From Geomonas agri (GTDB lineage: Bacteria > Desulfobacterota > Desulfuromonadia > Geobacterales > Geobacteraceae), in assembly GCF_020179605.1 (NCBI RefSeq), contig NZ_JAINZO010000001.1:1462799-1526798 (forward strand): 64,000 nucleotides of DNA, written 5' to 3'. The position numbers were made by a program, and so were the translations under genes. The notes beneath the pieces were generated by a model. It saw only the letters and a list, made by a program, of their open reading frames with translations. It made no database searches and had not been told where the DNA came from. Positions 52,706 to 62,192 of this stretch are shown here, piece after piece. How positions within the stretch are numbered: position 1 is the stretch's first letter; every line of letters starts with the position of its first letter.

Positions 52706-54136
52706 ATGCGTTATTCGGCGCTGCTTACCGATCTCTACGAACTCACCATGCTGGCGGGATATCATGACCAGGGGATGCACGAGCGTCCTGCAGCCTTCGA
52801 CCTTTTCTTTCGTCACAATCCGTTTCGCGGCGGCTACGCCGTGTTCGCCGGACTCGACACCGCCCTCTCCTTCCTCGAGGAACTCTCGTTCAGCAGCGAA
52901 GAGCTTGCCTACCTGGACAGCCTGAAAATCTTTAAGCCTCCATTTCTCGATTACCTGTCGCAGTTCCGGTTCAAGGGAAACATAACCGCCCCTCCGGAGG
53001 GGACAGTCGTCTTCGGCAGAGAGCCGCTGCTCACCGTGGAGGGTGGGCTCGCCGAGGCCCAGTTCGTCGAGACGGCACTTCTTAACATAATCAATTTCCA
53101 GACCCTGGCGGCGACCAAGGCTGCGCGCATCAAGGTCGCGGCCGGTGATGCAACGGTGCTCGAATTCGGCCTGCGCCGCGCTCAAGGGCCCGACGGGGGG
53201 CTTTCCGGCGCCAGGGCCGCTTTCATCGGCGGCGTACGCTCCACCAGCAACGTGCTAGCCGGCATGCGCTACGGCATCCCCGTGCGCGGCACCCATGCGC
53301 ACAGCTGGATCATGGCTTTCCCCGACGAACTCACCGCCTTTCGGGTTTACGCCAAGGAATTCCCGGACAGCTGCGTCCTTTTAATCGACACCTACGACAC
53401 CTTAAAGTCCGGGCTCCCCAACGCGCTCATCGTGGCGCGCGAACTCAAAGAACGCGGCCATGCCATGGTCGGCGTCCGCATCGACTCGGGCGACCTCGCC
53501 TACCTCTCCCGCCAGGTGCGTGCCGCCTTCGACGAGGCAGGCTTCCCCGAGGTCAAGATCGTCGCCTCCAACGAACTGGACGAAAACGTGATCGAGTCCA
53601 TGCGCCGCGAAGGAAGCCGGATCGATATCTACGGCGTCGGCACGCGCCTGGCTACCTGCGCCGGAGAGGGAGGGGGCGCTCTGGGTGGGGTGTACAAGCT
53701 GGTGTGCATGGATGGTGAACCGAAACTGAAGCTCACCAGCGACGTTGCCAAGGCCACGCTGCCTGACCGCAAAAAGGTTTTGCGCGCCCTTGCCCCGGAC
53801 GGGTCCTTCATCCTGGACCTGATCGCGTTGCAGGACGAGGAGATCCTGCCCGGGGCGGTGGTCTTCGATCCTGCCAACCCGGTGCAGCACGTCCGAATCC
53901 CGGACCAGGCGCGACTGGTCGACCTGCGGTGCATGGTGATGAAAAACGGTAGCAGGTGCACTCCTACGCCGGACCTCGAGTCCAGCGCGGACCTTGCCTC
54001 CCAGCAACTGAAGCTATTGCCGGATGGGTGCCTGCGACTGGTGAACCCTCATATCTACAAGGTTTCCATCAGCGCCGGTGTCAATACGCTGCGCCTGAAG
54101 CTGATGAACCGGGTCCAGAGCAAATACCGCAGTTAG
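52706..54136 (+). CDS. pncB: nicotinate phosphoribosyltransferase
   Basis: A 476-aa enzyme that condenses nicotinate with PRPP in NAD salvage. It begins RYSALLTDLYELTMLAGYHDQG, contains the catalytic-His-bearing GTHAHSWIMAFPDEL (residues ~192-206), VLEFGLRRAQGPDGG and the PRPP-loop region with GVRIDSGDLAYLS near 268, and VYKLVCMDG. This is the longer bacterial/archaeal form with a C-terminal domain of ~100 residues. ATG start with GGAGGG upstream. It is followed by pncA in the same direction. Confidence 0.94.
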   Translation: MRYSALLTDLYELTMLAGYHDQGMHERPAAFDLFFRHNPFRGGYAVFAGLDTALSFLEELSFSSEELAYLDSLKIFKPPFLDYLSQFRFKGNITAPPEGTVVFGREPLLTVEGGLAEAQFVETALLNIINFQTLAATKAARIKVAAGDATVLEFGLRRAQGPDGGLSGARAAFIGGVRSTSNVLAGMRYGIPVRGTHAHSWIMAFPDELTAFRVYAKEFPDSCVLLIDTYDTLKSGLPNALIVARELKERGHAMVGVRIDSGDLAYLSRQVRAAFDEAGFPEVKIVASNELDENVIESMRREGSRIDIYGVGTRLATCAGEGGGALGGVYKLVCMDGEPKLKLTSDVAKATLPDRKKVLRALAPDGSFILDLIALQDEEILPGAVVFDPANPVQHVRIPDQARLVDLRCMVMKNGSRCTPTPDLESSADLASQQLKLLPDGCLRLVNPHIYKVSISAGVNTLRLKLMNRVQSKYRS

Positions 54137-54181
54137 CGCCGGGCGCCGCACCAAGGCGGGAACCGGCACAGGAGGTACGCG

Positions 54182-54814
54182 ATGCAACGCAGAGCCGCCC
54201 TGCTCGTGGTCGACGTACAAATCGATTTCTGCCCCGGAGGTGCCCTCGCCGTACCGAATGGCGACCAGGTGGTTCCCCTGCTGAACCGCTACCTCGAACT
54301 CTTCAACCAGCGGAGCGCGCCCGTCTTCGCTTCCCGTGACTGGCACCCGGAGCAGAGCAAACATTTCAAAGAACAGGGTGGAATCTGGCCCGTGCACTGC
54401 GTACAGGGAACTGCCGGTGCGGATTTCCATCCCGGCTTGAGGCTCCCAGAAGGGACCATCCTCATCTCCAAAGGGATGACCAACTGGGACAACGGCTATT
54501 CGGCACTGCAGGGGGTGACTGAAAACGGGACGCCGCTGGCCATGCTATTGCGTCGCATGGAACTGGACCGCCTGTACGTCGGGGGGCTGGCCACCGACTA
54601 TTGCGTCAAGGAGTCGGTACTGGATGCACTCAAGGAGGGGTTCACGGTGACCGTGTTGACCGATGCCATACGCGGGGTCGAGGTGCAGGCGGGAGACTCG
54701 GAACATGCGCTGCAGGAGATGCTGGCGGCCGGCGCCGGGCAGGCGACCTTCGCCTCGGTGCGCAGCACACTTCAGGCCGAAGGTGAAGCCCACCTACCGG
54801 CGCGAACGGGGTGA
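54182..54814 (+). CDS. pncA: nicotinamidase
   Basis: A 210-aa isochorismatase-fold amidase that hydrolyses nicotinamide to nicotinate, feeding pncB. Catalytic triad: Asp in LVVDVQIDFCPGGALAVP near residue 11, Lys in ILISKGMT near 100, and nucleophilic Cys in GGLATDYCVKESVLDALK near 142. Zinc ligands Asp/His are in SRDWHPEQSKHF near 57. With pncB it forms a two-step NAD salvage pair. Start ATG with ACAGGAGGT. Confidence 0.94.
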   Translation: MQRRAALLVVDVQIDFCPGGALAVPNGDQVVPLLNRYLELFNQRSAPVFASRDWHPEQSKHFKEQGGIWPVHCVQGTAGADFHPGLRLPEGTILISKGMTNWDNGYSALQGVTENGTPLAMLLRRMELDRLYVGGLATDYCVKESVLDALKEGFTVTVLTDAIRGVEVQAGDSEHALQEMLAAGAGQATFASVRSTLQAEGEAHLPARTG

Positions 54815-54861
54815 ATGGTCAGTTTTTGTTCGGTTTTTTATACCTGCACCATACAAAAATA

Positions 54862-54900
54862 TGCTCCCGGCAAAATTCAGTGCCGCCGGGGCATTTTTTT
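54862..54900 (+). terminator. intrinsic terminator of pncA
   Basis: TGCTCCCGGC and GCCGGGGCA form an imperfect stem around AAAATTCAGTGCC, followed by nine T, then directly the -35 of the aroF promoter. Confidence 0.8.
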
Positions 54901-54929
54901 TTGACAGCGTCCGGGAAACGCGCTAGATT
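54901..54929 (+). promoter_or_regulatory. sigma-70-type promoter of aroF
   Basis: TTGACA (54901-54906), 17-base spacer and TAGATT (54924-54929), 36 bases before the ATG at 54965. The best promoter match in the window. Confidence 0.75.
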
Positions 54930-54964
54930 ACGCAACATTAAAACCTGCTAGCGCGGAGCCTACC

Positions 54965-56032
54965 ATGATTAAGACGAACAATCTCAAGGTAAAAAGCATC
55001 ACCCCGATCATTGCACCGAGCGATCTGCGGCAGGTCTTCCCGATCTCGGAGCAGTCCAGCGCCTGCGTGAGCGAAAGCCGCGCGGCCATCTCCAGCATTT
55101 TGAGGGGCGAGGACAAGCGGCTCATGGTCGTGGTCGGCCCCTGCTCCATCCATGACCCGAAGGGCGCACTCGAGTATGCCGAGAAACTTGCTGCCCTGGC
55201 CAAGGAAGTTTCCGAAGAACTCCTCTTGATCATGCGCGTCTACTTCGAGAAGCCGCGTACCACCATCGGCTGGAAAGGTCTCATCAACGACCCCGGCATG
55301 GACGGCACCCACCTTATCTCCAAGGGACTAGGCATCGCCCGCGGCCTGTTGTGCAAGGTGACCGAGATGGGGCTCCCCGTCGCAACCGAGATGCTCGACC
55401 CCATCACGCCGGAGTACTTGGCCGACCTCCTCTCCTGGGGGGCCATCGGGGCAAGGACCACCGAGTCCCAGACCCACCGCGAGATGGCCAGCGGCCTCTC
55501 CTTCCCGATCGGTTTCAAAAACGGCACCGACGGCAACCTCCAGATCGCCATTGATGCAATGAAGGCCGCGCTGCACCCCCACAGCTTCCTGGGCATCAAC
55601 CGGGACGGTCTCACCTCCATCCTCCAGACCACCGGCAATCCGGACGTGCACATGGTGCTGCGCGGCGGCAATAAGAAGCCCAACTATTCGCCGGAGGATA
55701 TCGCCAAGTCGGAGGAGATGCTCGCCAAGGCTGGGCTCAACCCGACCCTGATGGTGGACTGCAGCCACGGCAACTCCGAGAAGAAGTTCGAGCGCCAGAC
55801 GGAAGTGCTGAAAAGCGTGGTCGACCAGATCGTCGCCGGCAACCGTTCCATCTCAGGCGTCATGATCGAGAGCTATCTGAAAGAGGGGAACCAGCCTATG
55901 CCGAAAAACCTCTCAGAGCTCACCTACGGCGTCTCCATCACCGACAGCTGCATCAGCTGGGAGACTACCGAAAAGGCGCTGCGCGAGGCGCACCAGAGGC
56001 TGAAGGCGTGCGGCGGAAGGAAGATCGGTTAG
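54965..56032 (+). CDS. aroF: 3-deoxy-7-phosphoheptulonate (DAHP) synthase, class I
   Basis: A 355-aa type-I (AroF/G/H) enzyme that condenses PEP and erythrose-4-phosphate in the first committed step of chorismate synthesis. Core motifs are VVGPCSIHDPKGALEYAEKL near residue 58, RVYFEKPRTTIGWKGLINDPG near 90, GARTTESQTHREMASGLSFPIGFKNGTDG near 160 and SHGN near 262 (metal/PEP sites). It supplies the trp genes nearby. Isoenzyme-specific feedback type cannot be assigned. Start ATG with GCGGAGCCTACC upstream. Confidence 0.95.
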   Translation: MIKTNNLKVKSITPIIAPSDLRQVFPISEQSSACVSESRAAISSILRGEDKRLMVVVGPCSIHDPKGALEYAEKLAALAKEVSEELLLIMRVYFEKPRTTIGWKGLINDPGMDGTHLISKGLGIARGLLCKVTEMGLPVATEMLDPITPEYLADLLSWGAIGARTTESQTHREMASGLSFPIGFKNGTDGNLQIAIDAMKAALHPHSFLGINRDGLTSILQTTGNPDVHMVLRGGNKKPNYSPEDIAKSEEMLAKAGLNPTLMVDCSHGNSEKKFERQTEVLKSVVDQIVAGNRSISGVMIESYLKEGNQPMPKNLSELTYGVSITDSCISWETTEKALREAHQRLKACGGRKIG

Positions 56033-56100
56033 CCCGGAACGCAAAGGAAACCGAGGTCCGCGAAGGATACAGAGGTAAACCGAACCATCCATTGAATACA

Positions 56101-56133
56101 AAAAGGCCCCCGAGCTTGCGCCGGGGGCCTTTT
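56101..56133. terminator. bidirectional terminator between aroF and serA
   Basis: AAAAGGCCCCCG and CGGGGGCCTTTT pair over 12 bp with a 9-base loop; A and T runs on each side suit both convergent genes. Confidence 0.9.
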
Positions 56134-56157
56134 CTTGTCCTGCTTTTTTATCCTGCC

Positions 56158-57753
56158 TTACTTGGCGGTAACCAGGTAGAGCGGTTTGACGAAGGTGGCA
56201 TCGGTGGCTGCCCTCACCTCTTCCACCACGTCCGCGGGGACGGCGGAGTCGAGGGAGAGGATGACCATCGCCTCGCCTTTCTTCTCGCGACGGCCGAGGT
56301 TCATGGCTGCGATGTTAATCTCGTGCTTGCCGAGGATGGTGCCGATCTTGCCGATGATGCCCGGACGATCGCCGTAGGCCAGCAGCAGCATGTGCTCTTC
56401 CGGACGGAAGTCCATCTGGTAGTCACGCAACTTGACGATGCGCGGTACCCCTTCGAACACGGTGCCGGAGATGAGGCGCTTTTCGCCCGGGCCTTCGATG
56501 GTCACGGTGATCAGGTTGGAGAAATCCTCAGACTGGGTGGACTTCACCTCTTCGATCACGATGCCCATATTGTCGGCCACGAGCTGCGCGTTGACCATGT
56601 TCACTTCCTGCTCCACCCTGCGGTTCAAGAGCGACGCCAGGCCGCACACGGTAATGGGGGTGCAGTCGTACTGCGCCAGGCCGCCGGTGTAGGTGAAAGT
56701 GATCTTGTTCAGGTTGGTGTCGGCCAACTGGATGATGAAGTCGGCCAGAACGTTCACCAGGTTCAGGTAAGGACGCATCTGCCCCATGAGAGAAGCGTCG
56801 AACTTGGGGATGTTGATGGCGTTCTCGATGGGCTGCTCGTCCATGTAACGCAGGATTTCCTTGGCGACGTCGACGGCGACATTCACCTGCGCCTCGAAAG
56901 TGTTGGCCCCAAGGTGCGGGGTAACCACCATCTTCTCGTGGCCGATGAGCTTTTTGAGGATTTCGGAGTCGGGCGGTTCCTGGCTCCAGACGTCGAAAGC
57001 GGCGCCGGCGACGCGGCCGGAGTCGAGGGCTTCCAGCATCGCCTCTTCGTTGATGATGCCGCCGCGGGCGGCGTTGATGATGATGACCCCGTCCTTCATG
57101 GCGGCCAGTTCTTTCTTGCCGATCATGTTCTGGGTCTCGCTGGTGAGCGGGGTGTGGACGGTGATAATGTCGCAGTTCTTTATGATCTCGTCGAGGGTGA
57201 CCAGCTTGACGCCGAGGTCATGGGCGCGCTTCTCGGCGATGTACGGGTCGCAAGCGAGTACTTCGCACTCGAATGCCTTGAGGCGAGTGGCAACGCGACC
57301 GCCGACCTTGCCCAGGCCGATGACGCCAGCGGTCCTACCCTTGAGCTCGTAGCCGGTGAAAGGAGCACGCTTCCAGGCGCCGCCCTTGAGGGAGCCGTTG
57401 GCCTTGGTTACGTTCCGGCAGAAAGAAAGCAAAAGCGCCATGGCGTGCTCGGCTGCGCTGTTGGTGTTGCCGAAAGGTGCGTTGACCACGATGACGCCCT
57501 TGGCGGAGGCGTAATCCACGTCGACATTGTCGACGCCGACGCCGGCGCGGGCGACGAGCTTCAAGTTGGTCGCATGGTCGAGCAGGGGCTTGTCCACGGT
57601 GGTGCCGCTTCTGGTGATGATAACGTCGTAATCACCAATGATCGAGTAAAGCTCCTCTTTCTTCAGTCCCAGCTTGATGTCCATCTGCACGCGCGGGTCG
57701 CGCTGCAAAATTGCCAGTCCTTCCTGAGCCACCTCATCGGTTACGATAATCTT
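56158..57753 (-). CDS. serA: D-3-phosphoglycerate dehydrogenase
   Basis: A 531-aa long-form enzyme catalysing the first step of serine biosynthesis. Catalytic domain with GRTAGVIGLGKVGGRVATRLKAF (NAD loop, residues ~138-160), Arg in LINAARGGIINE near 225, Glu and the His in VVTPHLGANT near 278; an ASB (allosteric substrate-binding) domain (~300-450) and a C-terminal ACT domain (~455-531) ending LDSAVPADVVEEV. Start at 57753 has AAAGGAG; a longer frame to 57798 lacks similarity. Serine feeds the TrpB reaction and the cysteine pathway. Confidence 0.95.
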   Translation of the reverse strand, partial: KIIVTDEVAQEGLAILQRDPRVQMDIKLGLKKEELYSIIGDYDVIITRSGTTVDKPLLDHATNLKLVARAGVGVDNVDVDYASAKGVIVVNAPFGNTNSAAEHAMALLLSFCRNVTKANGSLKGGAWKRAPFTGYELKGRTAGVIGLGKVGGRVATRLKAFECEVLACDPYIAEKRAHDLGVKLVTLDEIIKNCDIITVHTPLTSETQNMIGKKELAAMKDGVIIINAARGGIINEEAMLEALDSGRVAGAAFDVWSQEPPDSEILKKLIGHEKMVVTPHLGANTFEAQVNVAVDVAKEILRYMDEQPIENAINIPKFDASLMGQMRPYLNLVNVLADFIIQLADTNLNKITFTYTGGLAQYDCTPITVCGLASLLNRRVEQEVNMVNAQLVADNMGIVIEEVKSTQSEDFSNLITVTIEGPGEKRLISGTVFEGVPRIVKLRDYQMDFRPEEHMLLLAYGDRPGIIGKIGTILGKHEINIAAMNLGRREKKGEAMVILSLDSAVPADVVEEVRAATDATFVKPLYLVTAK

Positions 57754-57868
57754 CATTGCCACTCCTTTGTTTAGGTTGGAAACCGGTTCTGCGTTCAACG
57801 TTCACCGTTGTACGTACTCATTACTGATTGCTGCTATGTCGTTGCCTCGTAGAAACTTGTCTTGTGCT

Positions 57869-58489
57869 TCAGACCGGGTGCGGGTGTTTGGCCAACTGGA
57901 TGAAGCGGCGCATTTTGTCGGGATCCTTCTTGCCGGGCGACGCTTCAACGCCGCTGGAGACGTCGACCCCGTAGGGGCGCACCCGAAGCACCGCTTCGGC
58001 GATATTGTCAGGCGTAAGCCCGCCCGCCAGGACGATGCGTCCGTGTTCCTTGGCGGCGATGGCGCAGTCCCAGTCGAACACCTCGCCAGTCCCGCCGTAG
58101 GCGTGGGGCGAATAGGCGTCGAGCAGGTAGGCGGAGACCTGGTATTCGGCAAGCGGGGTCAGGCTTTCCGGCCCGCGCACGCGGAACGCCTTCATCACCC
58201 TGCGGTTAACCAGCCGGCAGTATTCCGGGCTTTCCTCCCCGTGCAACTGGACGATGTCCAGGCCGCAGCAGTCGGCGGTACTGTTGACGACGTCGATATC
58301 GGCGTTGACGAAGAGGCCGACCACCTGGATGAAAGGGGGAAGCTTGGCGATGATCTTCTGCGCGGCGTCCGCTCCGATGAAGCGGGGGGACTTGTCGAAG
58401 AACACGAAGCCCAGCGCATCAGCACCGGCGTCGACGGCCATGAGAGCATCGTCCACCGACGTTATGCCACAAATCTTCACCTTTGTCAT
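57869..58489 (-). CDS. trpF: phosphoribosylanthranilate isomerase
   Basis: A 206-aa TIM-barrel enzyme converting PRA to CdRP. MTKVKICGITSVDDALMAVD opens strand 1 with the catalytic Cys (KICGIT, Cys7), GFVFFDKSPRFI is strand 2, and the catalytic Asp near residue 125 is in LLDAYSPHAYGGTGEVFDWD. The last strands end in GVEASPGKKDPDKM. Last of the trp genes in this cluster, 155 bp downstream of the trpB-like gene. Weak ribosome-binding site. Confidence 0.95.
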   Translation of the reverse strand: MTKVKICGITSVDDALMAVDAGADALGFVFFDKSPRFIGADAAQKIIAKLPPFIQVVGLFVNADIDVVNSTADCCGLDIVQLHGEESPEYCRLVNRRVMKAFRVRGPESLTPLAEYQVSAYLLDAYSPHAYGGTGEVFDWDCAIAAKEHGRIVLAGGLTPDNIAEAVLRVRPYGVDVSSGVEASPGKKDPDKMRRFIQLAKHPHPV

Positions 58490-58644
58490 GCGCGTATACC
58501 CTTAGATTTATTAAACTTCCAAAGCAAAACCGTTAGCCACGCAGAGAATCTGGGGACTTCGGAGAGAACCAGAAAGCTATAGCCCTGGGGAAAACCAGCG
58601 GCGGTCTCTCTCTTTGCCCTCCGTTAGCCGGAATCGCCTTTCTG

Positions 58645-60000
58645 TTACAGGCTCACCTTCGGCAGACGCTCCAGGGATTGACGGATCAGCTCTTCGGGGT
58701 ACTCGAAGTCTTCGAGACGACCGGAGAGATAAGCGTCGTAGGCGCCCATGTCGAGCTGGCCGTGGCCGGAGAGCCCGAACAGAATGGTCTTCTCCTTCCC
58801 CTCTTCCTTGGCGAGCACCGCCTCGTCGATGGCCGCACGCAGCGCATGGGAAGACTCAGGCGCGGGGACGATCCCCTCGGTCCTGGCAAAGAGGAGCGCG
58901 CCCTCGAAGCAGGCGTTCTGCTTGTAGGACTTCGCCTCGATCTCGCCGGCGTGGTAGAGCTGCGAGATAAGCGCGGACTCCCCATGGTAACGAAGACCGC
59001 CGGCGTGGATCCCCGGCGGCATGAAGTCGTGCCCCAGGGTGTACATCTTGGTAATGGGCGCAAGTTTCGCAGTGTCGCCGTAATCGAACGCGTAGACCCC
59101 CTTGGTGAGGGTCGGACATGAGGCGGGCTCGACGGCCAGGCAGCGCACCTTCTTGCCATTGGCGCGGTCCGACAGGAACGGGAAGGCAAGGCCGGCGAAG
59201 TTGGAACCACCACCGCAGCAGGCGATGACCACATCGGGGTAATCCTGGGCCAGCGCCATCTGCTCCTTCGCCTCGAGGCCGATCACGGTCTGGTGCAGGC
59301 AGACATGGTTCAGCACGCTGCCGAGTGCGTAGTTGGTGTCGTCATGGGTGGCGGCGTCCTCGACTGCCTCGGAGATGGCGATGCCGAGACTCCCCATGTT
59401 GTCGGGGTCGTGAGCCAGGATGCTGCGCCCGGCGTTGGTGAACTCCGACGGCGACGGGATCACGGTCGCGCCCCAAAGCTGCATCATGCTCTTGCGGTAC
59501 GGCTTCTGGGTGCAGGAAACCTTCACCATGTAGATGGTGCACTCCAGGCCGAACATGGAGCAGGCCAGGGCCAGGGAACTCCCCCACTGCCCGGCACCGG
59601 TCTCGGTGGCCAGTCTGCGGATGCCGGCCTGCTTGTTGTACCAGGCCTGCGGGATGGCGCTGTTGGGCTTGTGGGAGCCCGCCGGGGAAACACCTTCGTA
59701 CTTGTAGTAGATCTTCGCCGGCGTCTGCAGCGCCTGCTCCAGCCTGTGCGCCCTGAACAAGGGGGACGGACGCCAGATCCGGTACTTCTCGCGCACTTCG
59801 TCAGGGATGTCGATCCAGCGCTGGGTGGACATCTCCTGCTCGATGAGGGACATCGGGAAGATCGGGGTCATGTCCTCCGGGGTGACCGGCTTCAGGGTCG
59901 CCGGGTTGATCACCGGATGCAGCGGCCCCGGCATATCAGGAATGATGTTGTACCACTGTTTCGGGATGCGGGACTCGTCAAGCAAGAACTTGGTGTTCAT
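58645..60000 (-). CDS. trpB: TrpB2-type tryptophan synthase beta subunit
   Basis: A 451-aa PLP enzyme joining indole and serine. The Schiff-base lysine is in [17 protein letters not shown] near residue 110 and the phosphate loop [16 protein letters not shown] near 240. The sequence [18 protein letters not shown] and the N-terminal extension ([24 protein letters not shown]) belong to the TrpB2 subgroup, which does not need TrpA in many bacteria. At 451 aa it is longer than classical TrpB (~400). Start ATG at 60000 with AAAGGAG upstream; a GTG at 60006 is in frame. No trpA is found in the window. Confidence 0.93.
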   Translation of the reverse strand: MNTKFLLDESRIPKQWYNIIPDMPGPLHPVINPATLKPVTPEDMTPIFPMSLIEQEMSTQRWIDIPDEVREKYRIWRPSPLFRAHRLEQALQTPAKIYYKYEGVSPAGSHKPNSAIPQAWYNKQAGIRRLATETGAGQWGSSLALACSMFGLECTIYMVKVSCTQKPYRKSMMQLWGATVIPSPSEFTNAGRSILAHDPDNMGSLGIAISEAVEDAATHDDTNYALGSVLNHVCLHQTVIGLEAKEQMALAQDYPDVVIACCGGGSNFAGLAFPFLSDRANGKKVRCLAVEPASCPTLTKGVYAFDYGDTAKLAPITKMYTLGHDFMPPGIHAGGLRYHGESALISQLYHAGEIEAKSYKQNACFEGALLFARTEGIVPAPESSHALRAAIDEAVLAKEEGKEKTILFGLSGHGQLDMGAYDAYLSGRLEDFEYPEELIRQSLERLPKVSL

Positions 60001-60053
60001 AGCCACTCCTTTGTCAGTTGGAACATTTCAAAATTTGGCCTGTTGGGCAGAGA

Positions 60054-60097
60054 GGCAAATCCCCCCTGTCCCCCCTTCGCAAAAGGGGGGGACGTTA
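60054..60097. repeat. dispersed CCCCCTTCGCAAAAGGGGGG repeat, copy 2
   Basis: GGCAAATCCCCCCTGTCCCCCCTTCGCAAAAGGGGGGGACG lies between trpC and trpB. About 38 of 40 bases match the element at 37174; the variant at 44841 has a changed loop. Confidence 0.85.
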
Positions 60098-60176
60098 GGG
60101 CGCGTGCGGCGGATGGCAGCAACCTTTTGTATGGTACCGCCCGGTGCAATGCACGTTTGCGGAGGCGCGGCGCCTC

Positions 60177-60977
60177 TTACCCTAGCAGCTCGGACAGTTT
60201 CGCTCCTACGTCGGGCTCGCGCATCATGGACTCCCCGATCAGGAAGGCGTGCAGGCCTTTCTCAGTGAGACGCACGATCTCATCCCGGGTGTTGATGCCG
60301 CTCTCGGCGACGATGATCCGACCGGCGGGGATCTGGGCGGCCAGGCGCTCGGAGGTCGCGATGTCGACCTGGAAGGTGCGCAGGTCGCGGTTGTTGATGC
60401 CGATCATGCTGCAGTCGGTTTGCAGCGCCATCTCCAATTCCTTCTCGTCGTGCACCTCGAGAAGCACGTCCATGGAGAGTTCCTTGGCCAGACTATGGAA
60501 GTCACGCAACTGCGGCACGTCCAGCATGGCGGCGATGAGCAGGATGGCGTCGGCACCGGCAGCGCGGGCCTGGTAAATCTGGTAAGGATCGAAGATGAAA
60601 TCCTTGCGCAACAGCGGCAGCGATACCTGTTCGCGGATCAGCGCAAGGTAACTCAGGTGCCCCATGAAGAAGTGCTCGTCAGTAAGAACCGACAGACAGG
60701 TGGCGCCGTTATCCTGGTAGGTGATGGCAATCTGCAGCGGATCGAAGTCGGCGCGGATCAGTCCCTTGGAGGGCGAGCCCTTCTTTACTTCAGCGATGAT
60801 GGGGGTCCAGCTGGAACCAAGGGAGTTGAGGATGGCATTCTGGAAGCCGCGCGGGGTGTCTTCGATGTCAGCGAGGCGGTCCATGATCTCGTTGAGCGGA
60901 ACCGCCCGCATAGCCTGCTCGAGTTCGCCCTGCTTATAGTCGACAATCTTCCTGAGTACGTCGGGAACCTGGGTCAT
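60177..60977 (-). CDS. trpC: indole-3-glycerol phosphate synthase
   Basis: A 266-aa TIM barrel ring-closing CdRP to IGP. PIIAEVKKGSPSKGLIR near residue 56 carries the catalytic Lys/Glu pair, ATCLSVLTDEHFFMGHLSYL near 91, LPLLRKDFIFDPYQIYQARA near 117, MIGINNRDLRTFQVDI near 190, and IIVAESGINTRDEI near 217. It follows trpD by 3 bp. GAGGTG upstream of the ATG lies across the trpD stop. Confidence 0.96.
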   Translation of the reverse strand: MTQVPDVLRKIVDYKQGELEQAMRAVPLNEIMDRLADIEDTPRGFQNAILNSLGSSWTPIIAEVKKGSPSKGLIRADFDPLQIAITYQDNGATCLSVLTDEHFFMGHLSYLALIREQVSLPLLRKDFIFDPYQIYQARAAGADAILLIAAMLDVPQLRDFHSLAKELSMDVLLEVHDEKELEMALQTDCSMIGINNRDLRTFQVDIATSERLAAQIPAGRIIVAESGINTRDEIVRLTEKGLHAFLIGESMMREPDVGAKLSELLG

Positions 60978-60980
60978 CTG

Positions 60981-62039
60981 CTATTGCACCTCGTTGGTGA
61001 GCGCGACCAGCCGCTCCAGTTGCTGTAAGCCCCGCCCCGAATCGATGGTCTCAGCAGCGAGCTTGATACCTTCCTGAACGTCGGACACCTTGCCGGTGGC
61101 CAAGAGGGCGAAGGCGGCGTTCAGGAGGACGATGCGACGTTTGGCGCCGTCCTTGCCGGCCAAAATATCGCGGACGATGACGGCGTTGCCCTGGGCGTCG
61201 CCGCCATGCAGTTCCGTGAGGGGAGCGCGCTCCAGGCCGAACTGTTCCGGGGTTATCTTGTAGACCTTGACGCCATCGGCACTGACCTCGCCGATGGTGC
61301 TCTCGCCGGTCAGGGTCACCTCATCCATGCCGTCACAGCCGTGCACTACGTATCCGCGGCGGCAGCCGAGCTTTTTGAGAACCAGGGCCAGCTTTTCGAC
61401 CAGTTCTTCGCGATAGACGCCAAGCACCTGGCAATCCGCACTGGCGGGGTTGGTAAGCGGTCCGAGGATGTTGAAGATGGTACGGACGCCGATCTCGCGG
61501 CGTGGACCGATGGCGTGCTTCATGGCGCCGTGCAGCGCGGGGGCAAACAGGAAGCCGATACCGATCTCGGAGATGCACCGTTCCACGGTCTCAGGGGTCA
61601 CGTCCAGGTTTACGCCCAGCGCCTCGAGGACGTCGGCGGAGCCACAGGAAGAGGAGACGGCGCGGTTGCCGTGCTTGGCGACCTTGACGCCGCAGGCGGA
61701 AACGATGAAGGCTACGGTGGTGGAGATGTTGAAGGAGTTGGTGCCGGAACCGCCGGTGCCGCAGGTATCGAGGATGGTCTCACGGTCGAGGTTGATGTCG
61801 TCGCGGTCGATGCCGAGGACGCTTTTGCCAACCCGGATCGGGAAGGCCCGATCGCGCATGACCCGCGCTGCGCCGGTGATCTCGTCAACCGTCTCGCCCT
61901 TCATCCTGAGCGCAGTGATAAAGGCCGCGATCTGGGCCGGGGTGGCCCCGCCGGACATGATCTGGTCCATCACCTCGATCATCTCCGCTTCGCTGAGGTT
62001 CTCCCGCTCCACAACACGTGCAATGGCCCTACGAATCAT
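60981..62039 (-). CDS. trpD: anthranilate phosphoribosyltransferase
   Basis: A 352-aa enzyme adding the phosphoribosyl group to anthranilate. It carries [17 protein letters not shown] near residue 85 (PRPP/Mg site), [21 protein letters not shown] near 112, and [10 protein letters not shown] near 170. Start ATG at 62039 with GGAGCTGCT; the frame extends to 62054. This is the separate TrpD, not fused to TrpG, which precedes it at 62193. Confidence 0.96.
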   Translation of the reverse strand: MIRRAIARVVERENLSEAEMIEVMDQIMSGGATPAQIAAFITALRMKGETVDEITGAARVMRDRAFPIRVGKSVLGIDRDDINLDRETILDTCGTGGSGTNSFNISTTVAFIVSACGVKVAKHGNRAVSSSCGSADVLEALGVNLDVTPETVERCISEIGIGFLFAPALHGAMKHAIGPRREIGVRTIFNILGPLTNPASADCQVLGVYREELVEKLALVLKKLGCRRGYVVHGCDGMDEVTLTGESTIGEVSADGVKVYKITPEQFGLERAPLTELHGGDAQGNAVIVRDILAGKDGAKRRIVLLNAAFALLATGKVSDVQEGIKLAAETIDSGRGLQQLERLVALTNEVQ

Positions 62040-62087
62040 AGCAGCTCCTTCCAAACAGAATTCAAAGACACAATAGGCCAGAAGCCA

Positions 62088-62179
62088 ACCACAGAGGACT
62101 CAAGGGAGCACAGAGGAACACAGAGTACAATCACTCTTTTCCTCTGGGAACTCTGCGGACCTTGGTGACCTCTGTGTTC
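62088..62179. repeat. imperfect CACAGAGG palindrome repeat
   Basis: AACCACAGAGGACTC...ACACAGAGT on the left and CTCTGGGAACTCTG...CTCTGTGTT on the right are inverted, loosely matched copies of a CAGAGG-rich word common in dispersed intergenic repeats. A half copy (CGCAAAGG...ACAGAGG) is near 56037-56075. Confidence 0.6.
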
Positions 62180-62192
62180 AAGCTTTTGGTTG

